Shown: positions 28,696-37,823, counted from the stretch's first letter. The stretch: DNA of 64,000 nt from Blastomonas fulva (GCF_003431825.1 NZ_CP020083.1:3076501-3140500); one strand, 5' to 3'. Notes: generated from the sequence alone by a model not told the origin. A program made the numbers and translations.

Positions 28696-29973
28696 ATGCA
28701 CAATAACCAGTTAGCAGAACCGGCGCCCAGAGCTGCCTTGGCGCCGACCACGGAGTTTCCGCTGGGCCCGCGCGAGCTCGTGGCGATGATGGCCGCCTTG
28801 ATGGCGCTCAATGCGCTGGCGATCGATGCCATCCTTCCGGCATTCCCCGCGCTGGGCGAAGCGTTCTCCGTCACCGATCCCAACAACCGGCAGTACATCA
28901 TCAGCAGTTACCTGATGGGCATGGGTCTGGGGTCGCTGTTCTATGGTCCGATCGGCGACAGGTTCGGTCGCAAGCCGGTGCTGCTGTTTTCGGTTGCGAT
29001 GTATGTCGTGTTCGGTCTCGCCTGCGCGTTTGCACCCGATTTCGACACTCTGCTGATGCTGCGCTTTGCCCAAGGATTTTCTGCGGCGGCGATGGGCGTG
29101 CTGGTGGTCTCTGTGATCCGCGACATCTTTTCCGGCGACCGGATGGCGCGGTTCATGTCGATCATCTTCATCGTCTTCATGGCGGTGCCTGTGATCGCGC
29201 CGACCATCGGCCAGCTGATCCTGTATTTCGCCGAATGGCAGTTCATCTTCATCCTGCTGACCGTGATGGGCACCGCTGTGGGGGTGTGGGTGTTCCTGCG
29301 GCTTCCCGAAACGCTGAAGCCCGAAAACGTCATCCCGATCCGGCTCGACACGATCGGCAGCACCTGGTTCAAGGTTGTGTTCAACCGCACCGGCTTTGGC
29401 CACGTCGCCGCGGGCGGCCTGCTGATGGGGGCGATGTTCGGCTTCCTCAACAGCTCGCAGCAGATCTTTTCAGAAGTGTTCGGCGCGCGCGAGATTTTCC
29501 CGTACGCCTTCGCCGCGGTCGCAGGATCGATGGCGCTTTCCAACTGGTTCAACAGCCGCATCGTCGAGCGTTTCGGCGCACGCCGCGTTTCGCAATCGGC
29601 GTTGCTGGCGTTCCTGGTGCTGTCGGCGATGCAGATCGGCGCGGCGTTGATCCCGGGCGAGCCGATGGCGCTGTTTCTGGCGATTGTCGCGCTCAACATG
29701 GCGATGATCGGCTTTATCGGCGCCAATTTCGGGTCGATTGCGATGGAACCGTTCGCCAAGATGGCAGGTGCGGCCTCGTCCTTCCAGATGGCGTTCCGCA
29801 CTGTGCTGGGCACTGCGATCGGCGCCTTTGTCGGCCAGGCCTTCGATGGAAGCACGCTTCCGATGGCACTGGGCTTTCTTGTCTGCGGCATCGCGGCGCT
29901 TGCGGTGATCTTTTGGGCCGAGCGCGGCAAGCTGTTCGCGCGCCCGGGCACCTGTCCCAAATCGCCGATGTAG
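28696..29973 (+). CDS. Bcr/CflA-type MFS drug exporter
   Basis: 425 aa with about twelve membrane segments. The first-loop signature GPIGDRFGRKPVLL of drug-proton antiporters and the Bcr/CflA-like first helix (ALNALAIDAILPAFPALGEAF) are visible, as is the motif in helix 5 (VPVIAPTIGQLI). Inner-membrane proton-driven efflux is expected; the compound is unknown. Divergent from dinB across 66 bases and followed by a bidirectional terminator. Confidence 0.88.
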   Translation: MHNNQLAEPAPRAALAPTTEFPLGPRELVAMMAALMALNALAIDAILPAFPALGEAFSVTDPNNRQYIISSYLMGMGLGSLFYGPIGDRFGRKPVLLFSVAMYVVFGLACAFAPDFDTLLMLRFAQGFSAAAMGVLVVSVIRDIFSGDRMARFMSIIFIVFMAVPVIAPTIGQLILYFAEWQFIFILLTVMGTAVGVWVFLRLPETLKPENVIPIRLDTIGSTWFKVVFNRTGFGHVAAGGLLMGAMFGFLNSSQQIFSEVFGAREIFPYAFAAVAGSMALSNWFNSRIVERFGARRVSQSALLAFLVLSAMQIGAALIPGEPMALFLAIVALNMAMIGFIGANFGSIAMEPFAKMAGAASSFQMAFRTVLGTAIGAFVGQAFDGSTLPMALGFLVCGIAALAVIFWAERGKLFARPGTCPKSPM

Positions 29974-29983
29974 GTTGGACACA

Positions 29984-30014
29984 AAAAACCCCGGCGGGTG
30001 AGGCCGGGGTTTTT
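29984..30014. terminator. Bidirectional intrinsic terminator
   Basis: AAAAACCCCGGC (29984-29995), a 7-nt loop and GCCGGGGTTTTT (30003-30014) form a perfect 12-bp stem with A/T tails on both sides. It ends both the MFS gene and the converging permease gene. Confidence 0.92.
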
Positions 30015-30019
30015 CTGGA

Positions 30020-31567
30020 TCAACCGTGCGGGTTGAGGATGTCGTCGTCGGGTACCTCGACGATGCCCTTGCCCAGATGGCTCGCCTTGTAGCCATAGAG
30101 GTAATAGATCACCAGGCCGACAGCAGCCCACGCAGGCAGCACGATCATCGCCTCGAACGGCAGGTTGAGGAACAGGAAGATGCATCCTGCGATCGTCGCC
30201 GGTCCGACCAGCCACAGGGCCGGCGTACGGAACAGCCGCTCGCGATCGGGATCGGTCTTGCGCAGCATCATCACCGCAATTGCCACCATCATGAACGCAT
30301 AGAGTGTTCCGGCATTCGCGATATCGGCAAGCTGTCCGACCGGCAGGAACGCTGCGGCAAAGGCCACGATCGCACCCGTGATCGCGGTGACGACATAGGG
30401 CGTCTTCCACTTGGGGTGGATCTTCGACAGCCCTTCGGGCAGCAGGCCATCGCGCGCCATCACGAAGAAGATGCGGGTCTGGCCGAACAGCAGGATCAGG
30501 ATCACCGAAGGCAGCGCGATGAAGGCCGCGATGCCCAGCATGTTGCCCACGCCGCTGAAGCCGATCTTGCGCAGCACGTGCGCCAGCGCCTCGTTCGAGC
30601 AGACCAGCATTTCCGAATATTCGGGCAGCGCGCACTGGCGGGCGAGTTCTTCAGAACCTGCGGGGAACGGAACGCCGCCAGGACCCATGATCGGCTGGCC
30701 GCCGATCGATCCGACTGCGCCTGCAGCCACCAGGATATAGAACACGGTACAGATGCCGAGGCTGCCGATCAGGCCGATCGGCACGTTGCGCTGCGGGTTC
30801 TTGGTTTCTTCGGCAGCTGTCGAGACCGCATCGAAGCCGACATAGGCAAAGAAGATGGTCGCGGCAGCACCCACGGCGCCCACGCCCGATCCAAAGCCGC
30901 CAAACACACCGGCAGGCAGGAAGGGATTGAAGTTAGCCATTTCGGTTTCAGGCAGGGTCAGCACGATGAACGCGGTCAGCGCGGTCACCTTGATCAGCAC
31001 CAGCACGGCGTTGACCTTGGCCGATTCGTTGGTGCCGATCATCAGCAACCACGTCACCAGCAGCGCGATGACCACGGCAGGCAGGTTGATCAGACCACCC
31101 GGTGCGCCTCCCAGCGCGACAGGGCCTGCTGTCAGATATGGTGGCAGCACGATCCCGAAAAATTCGTTCAATATCGTGCCGGTGAAATAGCCGGACCATC
31201 CGACCGACACCGCGCTTGCCGCCACGGCATATTCGAGCACTAGCGCCCAGCCGACGGTCCAGGCCAGCATTTCGCCCATTACCGAATAGGTATATGTATA
31301 GGCAGACCCCGCGACCGGGATCATTGCGGCGATTTCGGCATAGCACAAAGCGGCCACGATGCAGATCAGGCCAGCGATTGCAAACGCCAGCATCAGGCCG
31401 GGACCGGCCTTTTGCGCGCCCGCAGACGTCAGCACAAAGATGCCGGTACCGATGACGCAGCCGATCCCGAACAGGGTCAGCTGAAAGGCCCCGAGCGTCG
31501 GGTGCAATGATTTTTTCTTCGCGGTCGCCAATATGGCGTCCAGCGGTTTGACACGGGCAAATTTCAT
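30020..31567 (-). CDS. APC-superfamily amino acid permease (cationic amino acid transporter type)
   Basis: 515 aa with twelve or more hydrophobic segments. The opening GIGCVIGTGIFVLTS and the segment FFAYVGFDAVSTAAEETKNP are signatures of CAT/LysP-like APC transporters of the inner membrane. A loop containing two cysteines (about residues 295-325) interrupts the middle of the protein. Substrate specificity cannot be read; cationic or branched-chain amino acids are typical. ATG 31567 overlaps the stop of an eight-codon leader frame. Confidence 0.9.
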   Translation of the reverse strand: MKFARVKPLDAILATAKKKSLHPTLGAFQLTLFGIGCVIGTGIFVLTSAGAQKAGPGLMLAFAIAGLICIVAALCYAEIAAMIPVAGSAYTYTYSVMGEMLAWTVGWALVLEYAVAASAVSVGWSGYFTGTILNEFFGIVLPPYLTAGPVALGGAPGGLINLPAVVIALLVTWLLMIGTNESAKVNAVLVLIKVTALTAFIVLTLPETEMANFNPFLPAGVFGGFGSGVGAVGAAATIFFAYVGFDAVSTAAEETKNPQRNVPIGLIGSLGICTVFYILVAAGAVGSIGGQPIMGPGGVPFPAGSEELARQCALPEYSEMLVCSNEALAHVLRKIGFSGVGNMLGIAAFIALPSVILILLFGQTRIFFVMARDGLLPEGLSKIHPKWKTPYVVTAITGAIVAFAAAFLPVGQLADIANAGTLYAFMMVAIAVMMLRKTDPDRERLFRTPALWLVGPATIAGCIFLFLNLPFEAMIVLPAWAAVGLVIYYLYGYKASHLGKGIVEVPDDDILNPHG

Positions 31568-31590
31568 GATGTTGTCGATTTCCCACCCAT
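31564..31590 (-). other. Eight-codon leader reading frame before the permease
   Basis: An ATG at 31590 opens a frame of eight codons (MGGKSTTS) whose TGA overlaps the permease ATG (ATGA). A 7-bp hairpin (GGCAGGT/ACCTGCC, 31591-31608) sits directly before it. Could couple or attenuate translation, or be chance. Confidence 0.25.
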
Positions 31591-31642
31591 GGCAGGTTCG
31601 GACCTGCCGGTTGCGTCCCGGGGCTACACCCCTATGCCCAAA

Positions 31643-31670
31643 GGATTAGCGGCTTTTCACGCGCTGGCAA
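31643..31670 (-). promoter_or_regulatory. Candidate permease promoter
   Basis: Minus-strand TTGCCA (31670-31665), 16-nt spacer, TAATCC (31648-31643). Start near 31636, leaving a leader of about 69 nt that contains the 31591-31608 hairpin. Confidence 0.4.
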
Positions 31671-31706
31671 CCGGCTTGTCATAAAGTTGCGGCAGGATTG
31701 CGGGCT

Positions 31707-33260
31707 TTACTCCTGCAAACGTGCCTGATCGGCATAGCGCTTGAGATCCTCAGGCTGTAGGTCGATCCGCCGCAGCGGCGAGAACGCCGCGCGCATCCCG
31801 CAACTGGCATAATCCAGCTCGGCCTCGGGCAGGTCGCTCGAGGGGCGCCCGCTCTCGAAAACCTCCACCACGTCGCCATGGACGCGGATGACCCTGGCAT
31901 TAAGCCGCTTGCCCGGGATCGGCGCGGAGTACCATCCGGTAAGCGGATCGAGCCGCAGGCCCGAAGCACCCAGCGAACAGGTGTGCGCATTGGCACCGAC
32001 CGCCTCGCCGCTCACCGCATAGCTTCCGTCGGTAGCGCGGCTGACATAGACCAGCGCGTCCGATGCACCTGCCAGCACCGGAGCGATCCGCGCAAATACG
32101 GCACTGGCGCGCATCGCATCGGTCAGCGGAAGGGAATCCTCGATGAAAACCGCGCCCTGCCCGCGCGCTAGCCACTCCTGCTCGCCAAGCTGGCCGAGAA
32201 GCTCCCCGATCCGGTCGCGGTGCGCGGCGCGCAGGCAATCGGACGGGTATTCGCCGCGCATACACGCGTCGCGTTGTCCGATCCATTGCCGCTGTTCTGC
32301 AACCGCCTGCGGGCGGACCTTGCGGACCCTGGCGAACAGTGCGGCCATGTCACGGTCGGCCTGGCCAAGGTCGGGCGCATCGGGCAGGCACAGCATCTTT
32401 TCGACAGCGCTCGCCGCACGTGCGCAATCGAACGAGGGCCCGCTGGCAAAGGACGCGGCGATTGCGGTATCGTCGGCGATCGCCTGGGCCTCTTCCACCG
32501 AAAGCTCGATCGTCCTGTCGGCGCCTGTCAGCACCAGGGGGTGGACAATCTTGCGCCCCTTGAAGCTGGCGAGCTGGCCGGGAGAGATCTCGGTGCGATC
32601 GAGCACCGCACCGTCAAGTTCGATGTCGCTCAGGCCATAACGGTGGAAGCTGCTGAGCTTCGCTCGGGTAAAGTCGGCACCACGCGCCGAAATCTGCCGG
32701 TCGCCATCATAAAGCGGGCAGCCATCGGACAGGGTGATGCCGCAGGAGAAAGTGAAACCGGTCAGGTTCGCTTCATCGAGTTTCCAACCATCGACACCGC
32801 CATCGAACCAGCCCCCCTCGAACCACCCGCCGCTGAAGTCGGCCTTGTCGGCATGGGTATTGGTCAGCACCGCATCGCGGAACAGCACGCCGGGGGCCCT
32901 GATCGAGCTCAACGCGGCTTCTGTCAAATCGGACTTGATGAAGCCGACCCCGGGCGCGTTGGCCCCGGTCCACACGCTTCCCTTGAGATCGGCCTCCACG
33001 AAACACGCATTGGTCAGCCGGACCTTGCGGAAATCCCATTCGGAGAAATTGCCGCCCTGAATCACCGCACCATCGCCGACAGCGCGTGCTAGGTCCTCGG
33101 GGCTCTTGTAGGCGGTGCCGTCGATCGTTCTGATATCGGACGGGGCCGGAGTCTCGCCCCAGAAATCGCCGAGCATGCGCACGCAGGGAACCCCGCTGTC
33201 CGCCCAGACCGGAGTGATCGTCAGCAGCAAAACGGAAATGATCGCCAGCAGCCTGATCAT
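31707..33260 (-). CDS. Exported pentapeptide-repeat protein with LprI-like domain
   Basis: 517 aa. A Sec signal peptide (IRLLAIISVLLLTITPVWA) is followed by a cysteine-containing N-terminus and a pentapeptide-repeat-like right-handed helix (about 60-205; runs such as ADLKGS, SDLTEAALSS, ADKADFSGGWFEGGWF). Around residues 270-350 comes a lysozyme-inhibitor LprI/DUF1311-like segment (FDCARAASAVEKMLCLPDAP, then RQWIGQRDACMRGEYPSDCL). A beta-rich C-terminal domain ends the protein. Periplasmic. Start: ATG 33260 (GTG 33266 is two codons earlier). The combination of domains is unusual to me and its role is unknown. Confidence 0.82.
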   Translation of the reverse strand: MIRLLAIISVLLLTITPVWADSGVPCVRMLGDFWGETPAPSDIRTIDGTAYKSPEDLARAVGDGAVIQGGNFSEWDFRKVRLTNACFVEADLKGSVWTGANAPGVGFIKSDLTEAALSSIRAPGVLFRDAVLTNTHADKADFSGGWFEGGWFDGGVDGWKLDEANLTGFTFSCGITLSDGCPLYDGDRQISARGADFTRAKLSSFHRYGLSDIELDGAVLDRTEISPGQLASFKGRKIVHPLVLTGADRTIELSVEEAQAIADDTAIAASFASGPSFDCARAASAVEKMLCLPDAPDLGQADRDMAALFARVRKVRPQAVAEQRQWIGQRDACMRGEYPSDCLRAAHRDRIGELLGQLGEQEWLARGQGAVFIEDSLPLTDAMRASAVFARIAPVLAGASDALVYVSRATDGSYAVSGEAVGANAHTCSLGASGLRLDPLTGWYSAPIPGKRLNARVIRVHGDVVEVFESGRPSSDLPEAELDYASCGMRAAFSPLRRIDLQPEDLKRYADQARLQE

Positions 33261-33317
33261 GATCACTCTTCCCCGTGTGCGCCGCCAGTCTATCGCAGGG
33301 CCGTCCCGCCGAAAAGG

Positions 33318-33698
33318 TCAGCCGTTCATCAGCATCGGGCCCAGCTTGCGCCCAGCGAACAGGTGGACATGGAGGTGCGGCACCTCCTGGTGCGCATTCA
33401 TGCCGACATTGGCGAGCAGACGATAGCCGGGCTCGACCAGCCCCAGCATGCGCGCCACCTCGCCCACACCGCGCACGAACGCCGCAATCTGCTCGTCAGT
33501 GCCCCGCGCCGAGAAATCGTCCCAGCTGACGAACGGTGCCTTGGGGATCACCAGCACATGCGTGGGCGCCTGCGGGTTGATGTCGTGAAACGCCAGCACA
33601 TGGTCGTCCTCGTGGACCTTCGTGCACGGAATCTCGCCGCGCAGAATCTTGGCGAAGATGTTCCGGTCGTCATAGGGAAGCGTGGGGTCAATCGGCAT
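33318..33698 (-). CDS. HIT-family nucleotide-binding hydrolase (HINT type)
   Basis: 126 aa. The histidine-triad motif HLHVHLF is near the C-terminus, after NIFAKILRGEIPCTKV at the start; both are diagnostic of HINT/YcfF-like purine-nucleoside phosphoramidases. It begins six bases after the hisE stop. The hisE-HIT pair is common in alphaproteobacteria, without a known functional link to histidine synthesis. Confidence 0.93.
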   Translation of the reverse strand: MPIDPTLPYDDRNIFAKILRGEIPCTKVHEDDHVLAFHDINPQAPTHVLVIPKAPFVSWDDFSARGTDEQIAAFVRGVGEVARMLGLVEPGYRLLANVGMNAHQEVPHLHVHLFAGRKLGPMLMNG

Positions 33699-33704
33699 GA
33701 TCGG

Positions 33705-34028
33705 TCACTCCTTCGGGCGGGATGCCTTCTCGGCGATCCCGGAGGTGCCTTCGCGGGCATCCAGTTCAGCGAGAAGCTGGTCCCAGGTCAGGCCCATATC
33801 GGCCAACAGCACCAGCAGGTGGAAAATCAGATCGGCGCTTTCGCTGATCACGCCCGGGCCGTCGTCCTTGATCGCGGCGATGACGGTCTCGACGCCCTCC
33901 TCGCCGATCTTCTGGGCGATGCGGGCACGGCCCCTGGCGCTCAGCTTCGCCACATAGCTGCTGTCGGAAGAGGCGCTGCGCCGCTCGGCGATGATGGCTT
34001 CAAGCCGCTGGATGATGGGGTCTGCCAT
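33705..34028 (-). CDS. hisE: Phosphoribosyl-ATP pyrophosphatase
   Basis: 107 aa, second step of histidine synthesis. All-helical MazG-like fold with the acidic motif KIGEEGVETVIAA and SESADLIFHLLVLL. Separate from HisI, as usual in alphaproteobacteria; no hisI is in the window. C-terminal tail is charged and variable. Preceded by the PEP-CTERM-like gene. Confidence 0.95.
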   Translation of the reverse strand: MADPIIQRLEAIIAERRSASSDSSYVAKLSARGRARIAQKIGEEGVETVIAAIKDDGPGVISESADLIFHLLVLLADMGLTWDQLLAELDAREGTSGIAEKASRPKE

Positions 34029-34085
34029 GGTTCAGCGCTCTGCGCGCAGCCATGGCCAAGGTCAAGAGGGCGAAGCTTCGACCGT

Positions 34086-34361
34086 TCAGGGTTTGGGCGG
34101 GCCCTTGCGCTTGCCGCCCGCGGCCCAGCGGCCGATCAGCAGTCCGGCAATTCCCATGAACAGCAGGCCCAGATTGCCGGGTTCTGCGATCTCGATCCAA
34201 CTGCGGATGCCTTCGGCGCGGGTCAGCCCGTCAAGCGTCGCACCCGACAGCGGACTGGCCAGCGCCTGCTGGCCTAAAAGCAACGCGCCGCCCAATGCGC
34301 CCACGATCCCGCGCGCGGTAAAGCCGTTGATTCTGCCGGGTTTCATTCCGAGACACTTCAT
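34086..34361 (-). CDS. Small exported protein with PEP-CTERM-like sorting tail
   Basis: 91 aa. The N-terminus is a signal peptide with a long basic n-region and the core GIVGALGGALLLGQQALAS. The C-terminus reads IAEPGNLGLLFMGIAGLL, then an Arg/Trp and a basic tail (KRKG). This is the pattern of PEP-CTERM sorting signals cleaved by exosortase, with AEP in place of PEP. Only about 25 residues lie between the two signals, so the mature peptide would be tiny. It is inserted between hisF and hisE in the histidine operon. Start ATG 34361 preferred over TTG 34367. Function unknown. Confidence 0.65.
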   Translation of the reverse strand: MKCLGMKPGRINGFTARGIVGALGGALLLGQQALASPLSGATLDGLTRAEGIRSWIEIAEPGNLGLLFMGIAGLLIGRWAAGGKRKGPPKP

Positions 34362-34366
34362 GTTCA

Positions 34367-34430
34367 AAGGTTAAGCAAGCTGCTGGCCAAATCGGCCTGA
34401 GCGGCGGAATTGCTTGCGTACAATGGTTAA
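34367..34430 (-). promoter_or_regulatory. Two CtrA-type half-sites before the PEP-CTERM-like gene
   Basis: TTAACCAT (34430-34423) and TTAACCTT (34374-34367) occur on the minus strand in the 134-nt gap after hisF. TTAACCAT is a known CtrA half-site in Caulobacter; binding here is inference. A TTGACA box also lies in this gap, without a well-spaced -10. The remainder of the gap shows nothing else. Confidence 0.3.
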
Positions 34431-34495
34431 AGCCCCACGCCCATATCTGCCGCTTGTCAAGCGGGCCGACATTCCGTTCAGCCGATTTTACCCGG

Positions 34496-35263
34496 TCAAC
34501 CGCCCCGCGCAGGCAGGCCTGCCGCGCGCAAGGCTGCGTGCGCATCGGCGATGCTCGCTTCGCCGAAATGGAATATCGAGGCGGCCAGCACCGCGCTGGC
34601 ATGGCCCTGGGTCACACCGTCGACCAGATGGCCGATGTGGCCGACGCCACCGCTCGCCACGACCGGGATATCCACCTGGTCGGCGATCGTGCGGATGAGG
34701 TCCAGATCATAGCCATCGCGGGTGCCGTCGCGGTCCATCGAAGTCACGAGCAGCTCGCCTGCGCCCAGCCTGGTCAGGTTGAGCGCGTGCGCTATGGCAT
34801 CGATCCCGGTCGCCTTGCGTCCGCCATGGGTGAAGATTTCCCAGCCCTCACCTTCCGCGCGGCGCCGCGCATCGATCGAGGCGACGACGCACTGGCTGCC
34901 GAAGCGCTCGGCGATATCGCCGACAAGCTCGGGCCTTGCAACCGCCGCGCTGTTGATCGCGACCTTGTCCGCGCCTGCCAGCAGCAGCGCGCGCGCATCC
35001 TCGGGGCTGCGCACGCCGCCGCCGACGGTCACCGGCATGAAGCAGACTTCGGCCGTGCGCCGGACCACTTCGATGATCGTGCCCCGCGCCTCATGGCTGG
35101 CCGAGATATCGAGGAAGCACAGCTCGTCAGCACCGGCGGCGTCATAGGCGCGCGCCTGTTCGACCGGATCGCCCGCATCCTTCAAGTCGACGAAGTTCAC
35201 GCCCTTGACCACCCGGCCATTGGCGACGTCGAGACAGGGAATGACTCGGACGCGAACGCTCAT
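34496..35263 (-). CDS. hisF: Imidazole glycerol phosphate synthase, cyclase subunit
   Basis: 255 aa (beta/alpha)8 barrel. Catalytic D11 is in [19 protein letters not shown]130 region in [10 protein letters not shown], and the phosphate-binding loops VTVGGGVRS and VVASGGVGH are intact. Works with HisH to make IGP and AICAR. Its start overlaps the hisA stop by one base. Confidence 0.97.
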   Translation of the reverse strand: MSVRVRVIPCLDVANGRVVKGVNFVDLKDAGDPVEQARAYDAAGADELCFLDISASHEARGTIIEVVRRTAEVCFMPVTVGGGVRSPEDARALLLAGADKVAINSAAVARPELVGDIAERFGSQCVVASIDARRRAEGEGWEIFTHGGRKATGIDAIAHALNLTRLGAGELLVTSMDRDGTRDGYDLDLIRTIADQVDIPVVASGGVGHIGHLVDGVTQGHASAVLAASIFHFGEASIADAHAALRAAGLPARGG

Positions 35264-35994
35264 CAGCGCGCGGCCATCGCGATCGCGGTCGCCAGGTCCA
35301 GCCGGCCATCATACAGCGCGCGGCCCGTGATCACGCCCTCGATGCCGTCCTCGGCATGCAGGCTGAGCATGTGGATATCGTCGATGCCCTTCACCCCGCC
35401 GCTGGCGATTACCGGGATATCCGTGGTGCGCGCCAGCGCCACGGTCGCCTCGATGTTGCAGCCCTTGAGCATGCCGTCGCGGCCCACATCGGTGAACAGC
35501 AGGCTGGCGACGCCCGCATCCTCGAACCGGCGCGCCATGTCGGCGACCGGCACGTCGGAGACATCTGCCCAGCCATGTGTCGCGACCATGCCGTCGCGCG
35601 CATCGACAGCGACGACAATGCCGCCCTCATAGGCCTTCGCCATGTCGCGAACGAACTCAGGATCGGTCAGCGCCGCGGTGCCGATAACGACGCGCGCGAC
35701 GCCGAGGCCGAACCAGCCCTCGACCGCTTCGCGCGTGCGGATTCCGCCACCCAGCTGCAGATAGCCGGGAAAGCTCGCGATGATCGATTCGACCGCGCTG
35801 CGGTTGACCGCCTCGCCGGCAAACGCGCCGTCGAGATCGACGACGTGCAGATGCTGCGCGCCGGCCTGCGAGAAAAGCATCGCCTGTGCTGCGGGATCAT
35901 CGCCGTACACGGTCGCGCGGTCCATATCGCCCTCGGCGAGCCGGACCACCTGTCCACCCTTGAGGTCGATGGCCGGAAAAACGATGATGCTCAT
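35263..35994 (-). CDS. hisA: ProFAR isomerase
   Basis: 243 aa barrel enzyme that performs the Amadori rearrangement of ProFAR. Catalytic D8 in [14 protein letters not shown], the loop [14 protein letters not shown] and D129-region [10 protein letters not shown] are visible. It overlaps hisH by four bases (ATGA) and hisF by one base, a tightly coupled operon. Confidence 0.97.
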   Translation of the reverse strand: MSIIVFPAIDLKGGQVVRLAEGDMDRATVYGDDPAAQAMLFSQAGAQHLHVVDLDGAFAGEAVNRSAVESIIASFPGYLQLGGGIRTREAVEGWFGLGVARVVIGTAALTDPEFVRDMAKAYEGGIVVAVDARDGMVATHGWADVSDVPVADMARRFEDAGVASLLFTDVGRDGMLKGCNIEATVALARTTDIPVIASGGVKGIDDIHMLSLHAEDGIEGVITGRALYDGRLDLATAIAMAAR

Positions 35995-36611
35995 GGCCAG
36001 CTCCAGTCAAGAAAGCGCCGGAGCAGGTCCAGTCCGTAGGCCTGGCTCTTTTCCGGATGAAATTGAACGCCGATGATGTTGTCCCGCGCCACGGCAGCTG
36101 TGACAGGTCCGCCATGATCGGTGCGCGCGGCGACATGCGACTCATCGGCGGCGACAAAGTGATAGCTGTGCAGGAAGTAGGCCTCGCCATGCGCAATCAG
36201 CGGCGCACCTGCTTCGGGCACGACATCGTTCCAGCCCATATGCGGCACCTTGATGCCGGGTGCGGCCTCGATCAGCCGAACCTCGCCGGGAATCCATCCG
36301 AGGCCCGCATGCACGCCATGCTCCACGCCCCGCGTCGCGAGCAGCTGCATGCCGACACAGATGCCAAGGAACGGCACCCTGTCGCCCAGCACCCGGGCTT
36401 CCAGGGCATCGATCATTCCCGGAATAGCCGCAAGCCCGCCCATGCAGGCGGCGAAGGCGCCCACACCGGGCAGAACGATCCGGTCGGCGTTGCGCACAAT
36501 ATCGGGATCGGCCGACACCGCGATGTCGGGAGCGCCTGCCGCCTTCAGCGCGTTGTGGACGCTGTGCAGATTGCCCGCGCCGTAATCGATCAGCGCAACG
36601 CGCTCAGCCAC
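35991..36611 (-). CDS. hisH: Imidazole glycerol phosphate synthase, glutaminase subunit
   Basis: 206 aa class I glutamine amidotransferase supplying ammonia to HisF. Nucleophile in [12 protein letters not shown], catalytic His-Glu in [10 protein letters not shown]. The conserved N-terminus [13 protein letters not shown] is reached from GTG 36611, which overlaps the hisB stop by eight bases; no ATG fits. Confidence 0.96.
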   Translation of the reverse strand: MAERVALIDYGAGNLHSVHNALKAAGAPDIAVSADPDIVRNADRIVLPGVGAFAACMGGLAAIPGMIDALEARVLGDRVPFLGICVGMQLLATRGVEHGVHAGLGWIPGEVRLIEAAPGIKVPHMGWNDVVPEAGAPLIAHGEAYFLHSYHFVAADESHVAARTDHGGPVTAAVARDNIIGVQFHPEKSQAYGLDLLRRFLDWSWP

Positions 36612-37197
36612 CCAGCACACCCTTGGTCGAGGGAATGGCGCCCTGCTTGCGCGGGTCGATCTCGACTGCGGACCGCATCGCGCGGGCAAAACCCTTGTAG
36701 ATGCTTTCGCAGATGTGATGGTTGTTGGCGCCGTAGAGCAGTTCGATGTGCAGCGTCAGCCCTGCGGTCTGCGCGATCGAATGGAACCAGTGTTCGAACA
36801 GCTCGGTGTCCATCTCGCCCAAACGGGGCTGCGTGAAGCCCGCCTTCCAGACGAAGAATGGGCGGCCCGATATATCCACCGCAACCCGGCTCAGCGTCTC
36901 GTCCATCGGCGAATAGGCATGGCCATAGCGGACGATGCCGCCCTTGTCGCCCAGCGCCTGGACGATCGCCTGGCCGATGGCCAGCGCGCAATCCTCGGTG
37001 GTGTGGTGCTGGTCGACATGCAAGTCGCCCTTGATCCGGCAGGTCAAGTCGATCAGCGAATGGCGCGAGAACTGCTCCACCATATGATCGAGAAAGCCGA
37101 TGCCGGTGGAGACGTCGAACTGACCGGTCCCGTCGAGATTCACCTCGACGAAGATGTCGGTTTCATGGGTCTTGCGTTCTATCCGGGCGCTGCGCAT
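36604..37197 (-). CDS. hisB: Imidazoleglycerol-phosphate dehydratase
   Basis: 197 aa monofunctional IGPD, without the phosphatase domain of enterobacterial HisB. The metal-binding signatures [29 protein letters not shown] and [18 protein letters not shown] are present. First gene of the hisB-H-A-F run. ATG 37197 falls within one or two bases of the predicted transcription start, implying a leaderless message; the longer frame from 37215 would begin upstream of that start. Confidence 0.96.
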   Translation of the reverse strand: MRSARIERKTHETDIFVEVNLDGTGQFDVSTGIGFLDHMVEQFSRHSLIDLTCRIKGDLHVDQHHTTEDCALAIGQAIVQALGDKGGIVRYGHAYSPMDETLSRVAVDISGRPFFVWKAGFTQPRLGEMDTELFEHWFHSIAQTAGLTLHIELLYGANNHHICESIYKGFARAMRSAVEIDPRKQGAIPSTKGVLGG

Positions 37198-37204
37198 GGT
37201 GCGC

Positions 37205-37232
37205 CCTATAATCACCTCGCGGGCACGCGCAA
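37205..37232 (-). promoter_or_regulatory. Candidate his operon promoter
   Basis: Minus-strand TTGCGC (37232-37227), 16-nt spacer, TATAGG (37210-37205). Expected start near 37198, adjacent to the hisB ATG. No leader peptide with histidine codons and no attenuator fit in front of hisB. Confidence 0.5.
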
Positions 37233-37316
37233 CATCTTTGCCGTCTGTCGAAGCTCATTGCCCCGACATGGCAATAGCGCCTTGACCCTGCGCGGCAGTC
37301 AGTCCAACAAAAAGGC

Positions 37317-37790
37317 ATGAGTGACGATGCAGCCGACAGCCTGATTCCCTATGACGAGATCGTGCAGGAAGCCCTGCGCGCTGTCGTGGGCCGGGTGCTG
37401 GGCGAGGTGGAGACCAACGGCCTCCCCGGGAACCACCATTTCTATATCACCTTCAAGACCAAATCGCCGGGTGTCGATATTCCCCGGCATCTGGTCGAGC
37501 GTTTCCCCGACGAAATGACCATCGTGCTCCAGCAGAAGTTCTGGGACCTGAAGGTTGAAAAGACGGGCTTTGCGGTGGGCCTGAGCTTCAACCGGGTGCC
37601 TGCGCACCTTTTCATCCCGTACAGCGCGATCACCGCGTTCGTCGACCCTGCGGTCGATTTCGGGCTGCAGTTCCAGGTGACCGGCGATACGCCTCCGCCC
37701 GAGCCGCACGAGGCCGCCGAAAACGACCATCCCGGCGGCGATGGCGATGGTTCCAACGTTGTCAGCGTGGATTTCGGCAAGCGCAAATAG
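37317..37790 (+). CDS. sspB: ClpXP adaptor protein SspB
   Basis: 157 aa. The N-terminal substrate-binding fold has PYDEIVQEALRAVVGRVL, GNHHFYITF and LVERFPDEMTIVLQQKFWDL, as in Caulobacter-type SspB. A Pro/Glu-rich flexible linker follows, and the C-terminus VVSVDFGKRK is the ClpX-binding (XB) peptide. It delivers ssrA-tagged proteins to ClpXP. Divergent from hisB. A small hairpin (AGCGGC/GCCGCT, 37789-37803) lies at its stop but has no T-run. Confidence 0.93.
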   Translation: MSDDAADSLIPYDEIVQEALRAVVGRVLGEVETNGLPGNHHFYITFKTKSPGVDIPRHLVERFPDEMTIVLQQKFWDLKVEKTGFAVGLSFNRVPAHLFIPYSAITAFVDPAVDFGLQFQVTGDTPPPEPHEAAENDHPGGDGDGSNVVSVDFGKRK

Positions 37791-37823
37791 CGGCGTGGCC
37801 GCTCAACAGACGGACCAGCCATC

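Noticed and set aside
28630..28720. SOS/LexA box in front of dinB
   Set aside because: No GTTC-N7-GTTC or close variant is seen, so LexA control is not supported.
31607..31674. Long-range inverted repeat CCGGTTGC/GCAACCGG as a permease riboswitch
   Set aside because: The distal arm overlaps the candidate -35 box and would not be transcribed; kept only as a possible DNA operator.
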